Shown here one piece after another: positions 11,375 through 21,500 of a DNA stretch of 64,000 nucleotides; positions within the stretch are counted from its first letter, which is position 1; every line of letters starts with the position of its first letter. The position numbers were made by a program, and so were the translations under genes. The stretch comes from Delphinus delphis (taxonomy: Eukaryota; Chordata; Mammalia; Artiodactyla; Delphinidae), in contig NC_082683.1 in NCBI RefSeq assembly GCF_949987515.2, positions 127,434,582-127,498,581 of the forward strand, written 5' to 3'. Below the pieces are notes generated by a model, which saw nothing but the letters and a program-made list of their open reading frames with translations, was not told the DNA's origin and made no database searches.

Positions 11375-13337
11375 AAAAATTGAGTATGAGAAAGAACATG
11401 TATGTGATGTTATCCGTCTCCAAAGTGGAATCACTCTCATCTCTGCTGGATAGATAAAGATGCTAAGCAGAAAGCTTCTGAAAAACAGTGATTTTCTCAT
11501 CCTAACCTCCCACCCCAAGCAGCTTCAGCATTCAGCAAAATTTTGTGGGGAAACCATCTGTGTCGCTCAGTTATTCTCTCTTCTCTTCTCCCTGAAATCC
11601 TGGCTCTCCAAGATTTCAGCTTTGTCTCTTCAGTCCTATGAGAACCCAAAATGTAAGTGCTTTGTTTGTTTTGTTCCCCAACAATGACCCTTGACCCAGG
11701 CGAAGCCCCGATGCTCAGCATCTTGCCTTGTACCCAGAATCTATAAGCACCTCCAGCTGGCAAAGGAAAAAGCTCACCATTTTGCAGTTCCTCCTCTGGA
11801 ATCTTGGTTCCTCTAGTCTTGTTGCTCCAACAGCACTTGGATTGCTTTATAGAGATGCTTTTGGTACTTATCTGGCTTTTCCATTTATTCCTAGAGGGAG
11901 AATTGGTGTGGCTCAATTTACTCCGTCAGACCTGAAAGTAGAACTATATTCAAGCTACTCTTAAACTACTATAAAGAGACAAGCTCACTTGCAGTGACTA
12001 CACAAGAAAATGGGAGGGAGGGGTTTCTGAAAGGGAGAGTTTCTTAAGTCCTCCCACATACAAGCGGGTAGTTAGAGTGCATTACTTATTATAGGCTCTG
12101 GCTGGGTGGTGAGCCAGAGTGAGAAGATCCTGGTTTCTTCAGGCAATGAAGGCACATTCAATCAGCATCGTTTATTCAGAAATACTTGGGTCAGCTCCCC
12201 TTTGGCCACATATTACAGAGTTGGTAGAAAGAAAAGTAGGGTCTCCTTTTACTTTATATTTCTCTTTATATATAGGCTGTATCTAAACCTTTTTATGCAT
12301 GATACATACACATTTATCATTCCTATTTTCCTTTATTACAGCAGTGAATTATTCGTTTTTCATTTTTAATCTTTTTTTTAAGCAAAGAAATGATCACATC
12401 CTCTGTTCACACTCATTTCAAAGCCTATAACACAATCCATAAAGTTGGTCTCAGAGTCACAGTCACACTTCACTGACATCGCAAATCACAAGGGCTCCAT
12501 TATCATAGTTCCCTGCTTTAGGTTCTATGGTCACAAATGGCATATGAGCAGTTACTTAGAAGGAATGAAATTATGTCATCAAAATACCTTGAATAGATAC
12601 ATTTCAAACTTTCTTCAGAGGATGAAAAAAAAGTGAAATAATAAATCTTTCCCTAACAATGTTTTTTAAAAATGTAGTCAAGTTTTCTCTATGGACTAAG
12701 CCGGCCTCTGTGGTTTATTCTTTACGTAATGATAGATTTAAGGCAGCACCAAAAGCACAGGAGAAATTCTCGTGACCATGAAGCATCCTTCATGGCCCTC
12801 CTATTAAGTGACAGGCACTGTGCATACACATTATGTACCAAGAACCTTGGCAATCTAGTGAAATCTAGGAACCTCTTATTAAAATAATATCTCTAAATGC
12901 ATCAAAATACAGAATTACAAAGGAAGGAAATTTATAATGCTATAAAATATTTTAAAAGAAAATTTGTGATACACTAAGATATATTAACTCATTAAATAAA
13001 ATCTAGCGCCAGGCCTAACATCTACCATGATTTTGAATTAGTAATAGCATAAACAATATTTCAAGATATCTATGGTTGTAATGTGATATGAAAATCTTAG
13101 TGATTCCTATCACTAGAACTGCTGAGGGTTTTGGGGGGCTCCATTTTATAGCTGAAGAAAATGCTAATATCTGTTAGAGATTACTGAAAATAAAGATGTA
13201 ATTTCTTTCCCATCCAAGTTCACAGACCCTCTGAATTCTATCCATGGTCTTCAAGAGTTCCCTGATTTAAGTATTTCATCCTCTTCGCCAAACAGTGGAT
13301 GGCCCCAAGGATACTAGGAGGTTTCTTTCTTTTTTTA

Positions 13338-13620
13338 AAAAAATTAATTTATTTTTTGGCTGCTTTGGGTCTTCGTTGCTGCGCGCAGGCTTTCCCTAGT
13401 TGCAGTGAGCGGGGGCTACTCTTCATTGTGGTGCACGGGCTTCTCATTGCAGTGGCTTCTCTTGTTGCAGAGCATGGGCTCTAGGCGCACAGGCTTCAGT
13501 AGTTGTGGCTCACGGGCTTAGTTGTTCCACGGCATGTGGGATCTTCCCGGACCAGGGCTCGAACCCGTGTCCCCTGCATTGGCAGGCGGATTCTTAACCA
13601 CTGCACCACCAGGGAAGTCC
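13338..13620 (-). mobile_element. CHR-1-type SINE
   Basis: Reverse copy from an AT-rich tail through 'ggctgctttgggtcttcgt' to 'ccaccagggaagtccc'. I could not see a clear target-site duplication. Confidence 0.88.
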
Positions 13621-13805
13621 CAAGTACTACTTTCAGATGACATCCAAATGACAACCTGAGGAGGCCAATTACCAAAATGAGCCTTAAGTTTTGCACACTG
13701 TGCTTTGAGGCAAGGAGGAAGAGGGAGAGGACGCACTTCTGAATAACTGGTTGTTATTCTTTTCCCCTGAATTTCCATGTTGTTAATTATTAACAGTGAA
13801 ACCCT

Positions 13806-13912
13806 GGGAATTCTCTGGCAGTCCAGTGGTTAGGACTAGGCGCTCTCACTGCTGGGGTCCCAGCTTAAATCCCTGCTCGGGAAACTAAGATCCTGAAAGC
13901 TGAGCACAGCTA
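13806..13912 (+). mobile_element. short CHR-family SINE, 3' truncated or diverged
   Basis: Starts 'ggaattctctggcagtccag', continues through 'aaatccctgctcggg' and 'aactaagatcctgaaagctg', but has no clear A-tail or flanking duplication. Confidence 0.75.
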
Positions 13913-14099
13913 AGTGCTACTTTCCTCCAAATTAAACCTGAATTGTACAAGTAAAGTGGTTAAAGTAAGACGGGCGTGGGGCGGGAGATGCAGAAGATAG
14001 AGCTGGGTTGGGCAGCTTTCTTCTGCTATGGACTGGCTCTACTCATCCCTTGCCTCACTTCCTTCTAATCTACAAGTTTTCCTTTTCCGAGGCCCTCCT

Positions 14100-14515
14100 C
14101 CTCCAGTGTGCCCACCGCCGTCAGCGTTCAGACCTTATGTGGCTCGTGATCAGAATGGGAGCTCGGAGACGAAAGGAACAAACAGCCTGGGACCCGGGAG
14201 CTCTCTTCCAAGGCCGAAAGCCCAGAGCTGAGAAGGCTGCCCCCGCTCGGTGCTCCGACGTAAGCCTGGGACCGGGACAGCCCAGCTCCCGCCCTGCCTC
14301 CGGCCCTTGGCGCCGCCCCGCTCCGCTCCGGCTCACGTAAATAAAAGCGCGGCGCCTGCGACGAAGCCGCCGGCGTGAGGCGAGCGCGTTGCAGCCAGTG
14401 ACGTGCCAGGACGAAAATCACTGACCAATGAGCTGCTGAGATGGTGTGGCCAGCCAACCAATCGCGAAGCCTCGCACCCGGATATAATTGCCGGTTCTGA
14501 AACCGAGCTCAGAAA
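14100..14515 (+). promoter_or_regulatory. METTL13: METTL13 promoter (CpG-rich, two CCAAT boxes, TATA-like element)
   Basis: GC content and CpG density rise from about 14100 and drop after 14500. CCAAT boxes lie at 14425-14429 and 14458-14462, 33 bp apart, a spacing common in NF-Y promoters. TATAAT at 14483-14488 sits about 20 bp downstream of the second box and would place a start near 14513-14520. The first coding exon begins 265 bp beyond that. The transcription start is inferred from element spacing. Confidence 0.65.
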
Positions 14516-14535
14516 AACTGTGAGGGCCTCCCCAC

Positions 14536-14744
14536 ATGAGTCTGGGGCTTTGAGATGGAATAGGGGGTGAGCGTTTATTAGGTTCAGTGCCTTACGTGTC
14601 CGGTGGGCGTGTAAGGATCGTCTCTTTGGGTTTTGAGTGAGGGACAAGTCAATGTGGCTGGTTGTCCGTGGAAAGAATACCCGCTGCGGTGTTCCAGAAC
14701 CAGCGCGTGGGGAAACCCCTCGGATGGTACCGCACAGGGAGTAG
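14536..14744 (+). promoter_or_regulatory. METTL13: upstream ORF cluster in METTL13 5' leader
   Basis: If transcription starts near 14515, the leader holds three upstream ATG frames: 14536-14553 (5 codons plus stop), 14555-14563 (2 codons plus stop) and 14652-14744 (30 codons plus stop). All end before the main ATG at 14780, and the longest is out of frame with it. They could lower or gate METTL13 translation. The frames are seen directly, but their use depends on the unproven start site. Confidence 0.5.
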
Positions 14745-14779
14745 GAGAGTCTTGAAGACGCAGCTCGAGCAGTGGGAAT

Positions 14780-14932
14780 ATGAATCTCTTACCTAAAAGC
14801 CCTAAGGAGTTTGGCTCCATTGACTATTGGGAGAAGTTCTTCCAGCAGCGGGGAAAGAAAGCTTTCGAGTGGTATGGAACCTACCTGGAACTGTGCGGGT
14901 TGCTGCACAAATATATCAAGCCCAGGGAAAAG
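14780..14932 (+). CDS. METTL13: METTL13 coding exon 1 (residues 1-51)
   Basis: Encodes the N-terminal pre-methyltransferase segment, [11 protein letters not shown] through HKYIKPREK, with the 'FEWYG' motif typical of the METTL13 N-domain. It ends in phase 0 at 'aag|gtaagc'. The upstream boundary of the exon is the transcription start, inferred near 14515. Confidence 0.95.
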
Positions 14933-15518
14933 GTAAGCGCGGCCTGGCAGCCCTGTGTGTGCCCTGGAAAGTAGGAACTGATAACAGAAATCCTGCACTT
15001 GGTAGACGGTGACAGGCGTGGGGGGCCCTAAACAGGCCCATATTTTCAGGATTCCATGCAACATTCTAGCTAAAAGGTAATTACAAAATATCCTTTTAAA
15101 GGTTTTCAGATAACAGAGCTTCCACCCCCAGATCACTTCTTGAATTAGTAACCTCACTGGAAGAATGAGTGAGGTTATTAAGAATAACCTCACTTCTTTA
15201 GTAGTGCAACCTAGACATCTCCTCCTAGTGAGGAAAGTGTGCTTTTCTGTCACTGTGCATCCTCGTGGAGCTGGCAGCACCCGTGGCTTTACTGATAAAT
15301 GAATCTGTTATCAAATAGTTGTTGTGGGCCCACTGACTTTCAGGCACTGTGTTCAGCCCTTAAGCCACACGAGCATCAACATATAAATCCTGGGCAAGTT
15401 CCAGAAGTGAAAAGTGCCAAGTACAGTAATAGGAGGTTTGATAGAGGTGGAAGTAGGGAAGGAAGAAGGGTAGAAAACGAAGATTTGAGGAGGAAGCTTT
15501 AAGAGTCAAACCTTATGC

Positions 15519-15558
<40 letters not shown>

Positions 15559-18500
15559 CAGTCATTGAGTTCTCATAATAAACCTTGAGGTGAGTGGTAA
15601 TACACGAATTCTACAGATGAGGAAACTGAGGCTCTGAGAGCCAGTTTCTTGCCCAAGATCATACATGTAGTAAGTGGTCGGGTGGGGATTTAAACTTAGA
15701 TCCACCTAGCTCCAAAGCTTATGCACTTGTCATTGTACGATGCTTTTCCAGAGATGGTGATATCAGGGCAGAATTTTGAAGGATCAATGGGAGATTCCTC
15801 CACAGAGAGGGAGGCAGCAACCTGTGTTTTAAGTTTGGCTTCAGAAAATAGCAGAATATCGTGAGTTGGAGCCAAAGGCATGAGTGGAATAGGATTATGC
15901 CAGACCTAGGTTTTCAACAGTAAAACAAATAGGAGATTTCAGTTATAACTACTGTATTTGGATTCTGTGACTTCCTATCAATTCTTAAATAATAAATTCT
16001 TGATTAAGAGAAAAGAACAACCATGATTAGTTTGTTCCTGCAGTTGATTAATAAACGCTTGATTCAGAGAAAAGAACAACCCCGGTTAGTTTGTTTCTGC
16101 ATAACTTGCATTGTTATAGTGGAATGTGGTTTGTTACTAGTGAGTTCTTCTAATCAGTGGTGTTTCAAGATGGAGCCTAGAATCCACTTTGTAATGGTGC
16201 TCTCTCATGGCATAGCATCTTCGCCCTCTGAAAACATACAGCAGCCAGGGTGAGACTTGATTCCTTGAAGTGTCTGAAGCTCATTCCTTTGCCTTGATCA
16301 CCTCCATCTTGTTTTCTTTCCCCCCGCTAGGTGCTGGTGATTGGGTGTGGAAACTCAGAGCTAAGCGAGCAGCTGTATGACGTGGGCTATCAGGATATAG
16401 TGAACATTGACATCAGTGAGGTCGTCATCAAGCAAATGAAGGAACGCAATGCCAGCCGACGGCCGCAGATGAGCTTCTTGAAGATGGACATGACAGAGAT
16501 GGAGTTTCCTGATGCCTCATTCCAGGTGGTGTTGGACAAGGGCACCCTGGACGCAGTCCTGACAGATGAGGAGGAGAAGACCCTGCAGCAGGTGGACAGG
16601 ATGCTGGCTGAGGTTGGCCGTGTCCTGCAGGTGGGCGGTCGCTACCTCTGCATCTCCCTGGCTCAGGCTCACGTCCTGAAGAAAGCAGTGGGTCACTTCT
16701 CTCGGGAGGGGTGGATGGTGAGGGTGCACCAGGTGGCCAACAGCCAAGACCAGCTGTTGGAAGCAGAGCCTTGGTTCTCCTTGCCTGTCTTTGCCTTCAT
16801 CATGACCAAGTTCAGGCCGGTCCCTGGCTCTGCCCTTCAGATCTTTGAGCTGTGTGCTCAGGAGCAGGGCAAGCCTGTGCGGCTGGAGAGTGCCGAGCGG
16901 CTGGCTGAGGCGGTGCGGGAGCGGCAGCAGTATGCCTGGCTGTGCAGCCAGCTGTACCGCAAGGCCGGGCTGGGGAGTGTGTCTCTGGACTTGTGCAGTG
17001 GGGACACGGGGGAGCCACGCTACACCCTCCACGTGGTGGACAGCCCCACTGTGAAACCATCGCGGGACAGTCATTTTGCCATTTTCATCAGTGAGTTGGG
17101 ATTGCTCCCTCTCTTCCCTGGAGGGGGCTGGCTTGCAGGGGCTGGGGCTGGGGCTTTGGCGGATGGGTATGCCTTGGCTGGTTTTATCTTGCAGGGGGCG
17201 GTGCTTGAAGAGGTTAGACTGGCCAAGGCATGAGGAAGGGGGAGCTGCCTGCTTGGATTTGAGGTTTATTTCTTCTCATCTTCCATTGCAAAGGCTTGAA
17301 GTAATATAGATACATTTAGGCAGGTCACGCATTTGTAGAGATGTTATTTAGTCACTTTGTAACAAGGAGTAGTGGAAGCAACCGGGAGTCCCAGCCTTGT
17401 AGCCTGTAAGCTGTGTGACCTGGGGAAGTTTCTGTGCGTCTCTGCTGAATTCAGAGGCAGTACAGAGTAGTAGCTAAAAAAGTGAGCTCTGGAACCAGAC
17501 TATTTTGTTTCCAGTCCTGGCTCAGTCGCTTCCTGGTGGCATTGGACAAGTTAGTGTTCTTTCTGTGCCTCTGTTTCTTCATCTAGAAAGTGAGATCTTA
17601 ACTGTGTAATTGTGAGAAGTGTAAAAGCACTTTGAATGGTGCCTGGCACATGATAAGTTTTACAGATGTTAGTGTTATTATTGAAAGGGGTAAATGATAC
17701 CAGATTCACCTTAGTAATGATCAAAAGAGGTAGTATGAGGAAATGCTTTCAAAAGTAGAATATTCTAGACAAACGTGAGGTGGTGATACATCATGCTGGT
17801 AATTTGTTCCCTGACATCAAATCCATTTTTCCAAGTATTGCCTTATCCTAACTGTGCACCTGTTAGAACTAATAGCACAGAGGATACGAGCATGGAGTCT
17901 GGGGCTGGACTGCCTGGGGTTGAGCCTTAGCTTCGCCAGTTACGAGCTCTGTGAACTTGGGCAAATAATGTAACTTCTGTGTCTTAATTTCCTCATTTAT
18001 AAAATGGGAATAATAATAATACTCCCTGCATCTTGGGCTGTTGTGAGGATTTGATTAGTTTCTGTTTGTGAACTGCTTGTAATAATGCCTGGCATTAAGA
18101 AGTGTTAGCATTATTGCTATTTTTCTTGCACTAGGTACTTGCCTCCCTCCCCTTACATACACGCTCACACTTTTCCACGCTGGGTCCTGCCATGGGTCTG
18201 ATGGCAGCTTTGCTGTGGACATTGTTGACTGGGGATTGATAGCCCCTCAGTAGGTCACAGTTGGAAGGGTTGCTGGGCTTGGGTAGGGGCTGGCTCTTTC
18301 CCACGTAGGGCATATTGGTTGTGGGCTTGAACTTTTCCCAGGACTCCCTGTCAACAAATGCCTCTTTCCAGTCCCCCAGGGTCGGGAGACCGAGTGGCTC
18401 TTTGGCATGGAGGAGGGCCGGAAGCAGCTGGCAGCCAGTGCGGGCTTCAGGAGGCTGATCACAGTGGCCCTTCACCGAGGTCAGCAGTACGAAGGCATGG

Positions 18501-21500
18501 ACAGCATCCAGGCCGAGCTGTCAGCCAGAGTCATGGAGCTGGCCCCGGCCGGGATGCCCGCCCAGCAGCAGGTAACAAAGCTTTGGTAGCAGTTTTCAGG
18601 GTCTCTGGAGAAGTCATATTAGTAGCCAGGAAGGCAGAGGGTATCTTAGCAGAAGCTAGGACTAGGGTCTGTGACCCTAGTCTGTTCCTGGAGGGCATGT
18701 CAGCAGCTGAGAGCTAAGTGAGCAGAAGTTATGTCCCAGGCAGTGAGTGGAAGGTGAGCGGTTGCCCTTATTGAGAACCCCAGTAGCATCTGTGCCTGTG
18801 GGGCCACTCGGATGGCATGAAGGAAGTGCTCTCCACCCTGCAGGCTCCAGCTCTGCACACTGCAGCTTACTCAGGCTGTATTTCTCCTAACTCACTTTGT
18901 GCAGGATTTCCTTGGCCATTTTGCTTCTTAGAACCATCATTATGTGAGGTAGAATGGGAAAGGGCCAAAACAGCTCAGCTTAATTTTCAGGATATTAACA
19001 TTGCTGGTCTGATGTTCCACTGGGAAGGAAACTGAAGATCTTTGCCAAAATGGTGATATGGTATTATCAGTTGACACCATCTGTCTTGTACTATCCTGCT
19101 CATGAGACAGGGTAATTGATAGGTGACTTTATTGCAGGGGCTTTATAGAAAGGAGTTTATCCTTCTTGATTGGGAAAGACAGGGTACCTGGAAGCTTGAT
19201 GCTGTAGTAACAGAACTGAAAAGAAGAACCAAGGCTCCTGGGTTCCCAGCCTGTGGTTCTGCCCACTAGGCTGGCTTGTGCTTACAGATGAATATGTATT
19301 TGATGCTTTCTGGAAGACTTTGGGGTTGGTGTCCCATCAGAGAGACCCAGATCCTGTGGGGAGGCTCGTTTGTGACTTTCTCTCAACAGTGCCTACATCT
19401 CCGCAAAGTCAGGAGTCCCTCATGATTATTAAATACTCTTGTAACTCTTTAAAAATAAATAAATGTGAAGGTTGGGAAGGGAGTGGAAAAGTTTAGGGGA
19501 AAATGTATTTTTTCCTCCTAATTTTTTCTTCTGTTTAGAAGAATGCAGAAAAAAGTTGAGAATAACTGGGGGAAGGGAGACACTTCGCCAAATTTGGAGT
19601 GGTTACTTTCCCCATGGATTTTGATATCTTTATCCCTATTCAGATTCCTTCTCTCATGATTCTAGTCCCTTCATGAGGCTTCCTTCTAGCTTTCATTGTC
19701 TTGGACTGTTGAAAGTCCTTTTAAGGATTACTGTTGACAAACTCATATTTTTCTTGTGGAGAACCAACTGCATTTCACGAATGGTTTGGGGAATCTTTAG
19801 TTGTTCAGTTGGTTTTCAAAAAGGTCAGTTAAACCTTTTGAGATCTAGTCAAACGCCCCAGAAGAATACTTTAACGAAATGGCAAATCTTCGGAGTTGTT
19901 GCTGCTCAGAACCTTGGTGCGGGGATTCTTCACATACACACAAAGGGAAGGGATTATAATTTCTCGTATTTCTCAGTTGAGCTGGTGTTTTCACCACATC
20001 TCTGCTCTTCCTTCAGGTACCCTTCCTGTCTGTTGGCGGGGACATCGGGGTCCGGACCGTTCAGCACCAAGACTGCAGCCCTTTGAGTGGTGACTACGTC
20101 ATCGAGGATGTGCAGGGGGATGACAAGCGCTACTTTCGGCGGCTGATCTTCCTCAGCAACAGGAACGTGGTGCAGTCAGAAGCCAGGCTGCTGAAGGATG
20201 TGTCTCACAGAGGTGAGGTGTCGTGGGCACAGTGGTGGGGCCCACGTGGATGTGGTATGGACAATTTGGGGTGGTCAGAAAGACCTGGGAGCTTGGCGGA
20301 GCTGTAGGACAGACCCGGATACCTGTGACCAGAGGCACACGGCTCTGTGGGTGGTCCTCTTATCATCTGGGCTCTTAGGGTGTGAGTGGCGATGAACAGA
20401 AGGGAGGTCGATGTTCTGTTCTTGAGCAAAGCCTGACTCTGCAGTGATAAGGAGCCGGGGTGGTGGTTTACCAGACAAATGTGATAATCACTTTAACGCC
20501 TGCAGTTCAAAGACCACGTGTTTTACAAGTTGCTCCATATACGTCTGTATGTTAATTCAGTAGGCCTGCCCTCCTCCATGGGGCCACCTCCTAGCACCTG
20601 TTTTAGAGGGTTGTACAGTTGGTGGGTGCCCTAGAGGTCACCTAGTCTGGCAGAACTTTCTGCAGCGAAGGAAATGTTTAATACCCAGTTAGCTGCCCAG
20701 GGTGGCAGCCATGAACCATATGTGGCTACCGAGCACTAGGAACATGGCCGGTGTGACTAAGGAACTGAATCTTTAATCTTTTTTAATTCTGATGAACTTA
20801 CATTTAAATTTAAATGGCCACAAGTGGCACATGGCTACAGGCGTCAACTGGGTAGATCTCTACCATGTTCTCTCTTTTTTTAAAATTAATTAATTAATTT
20901 ATTATTTTTGGCTGTGTTGGGCCTTCGTTGCTGTGCATGGGCTTTCTCTAGCTGTGGTGAGCGGGGGCTACTCTTCGTTGTGGTGCCTGGGCTTCTCATT
21001 GCGGTGGCCTCTCTTGATGCAGAGCACGGGCTTTAGGCGCGTGGGCTCTAGAGTGCAAGGCTCAGTAGTTGTGGCACACGGGCTTAGTTGCTCCGCGGCA
21101 TGTGGGATCTTCCCGGACCAGGGCTCGAACCTGTGTCCCCTGCATTGGCAGGCGGATTCTTAACCACTGTGCCACCAGGGAAGCCCCCCACCATGTTCTC
21201 TTTTAAGTGGTCTCCCAGGTGCTGCTCAGAAACACCCACTAATGGGGAGAGCAATCGTTTGTTTATTTTCTTGGGGCATTATATGTTTGTATTATAAAAG
21301 TAATACTTACTCATTGTAATCAATCACAGATTACATGTATAGAGTAGAAAAATATTCCTCCCTACCGCTTCTCCAGTATAACTTCCCTTTAGAGGCACAG
21401 AGAGTCAGGCTTGGAATCTGAAATCGGCTCTCCTGATTGCCGGTCATTCCCTTTGCCTGATGATGCTGTCCTGTTGGCAAGGCCATCTGGAAGGAGGGTG

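Larger units (their letters stand above)
2961..14100. other. intergenic region between putative VAMP4 promoter and METTL13
   Basis: No exon with conserved protein-like content was found on either strand. The recognisable content is repeats, listed separately (MER5-like, MIR, L2, L1 pieces and CHR SINEs). Between them, roughly 3000-3640, 3900-4400, 5000-5600, 5880-6830, 7450-8000, 8920-9340, 10100-10920, 11390-13330 and 13920-14100, I see only AT-rich sequence of no recognised identity. Confidence 0.6.
14933..16330 (+). other. METTL13: METTL13 intron 1
   Basis: GT-AG intron of about 1.4 kb. It holds a (TG)n run at 15521-15553, a MIR piece near 15565-15735 and a diverged 59-bp tandem duplication at 15990-16107. 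The remainder shows nothing I recognise. Confidence 0.9.
17091..18371 (+). other. METTL13: METTL13 intron 2
   Basis: GT-AG intron of about 1.3 kb. Its first 140 bases continue the exon 2 reading frame without a stop until 17231-17233. Two MIR elements follow at about 17450-17680 and 17875-18112. Confidence 0.92.

Noticed and set aside
16517..17074. 185-codon antisense open frame in METTL13
   Set aside because: It is the mirror of the strongly codon-biased exon 2; no independent support.
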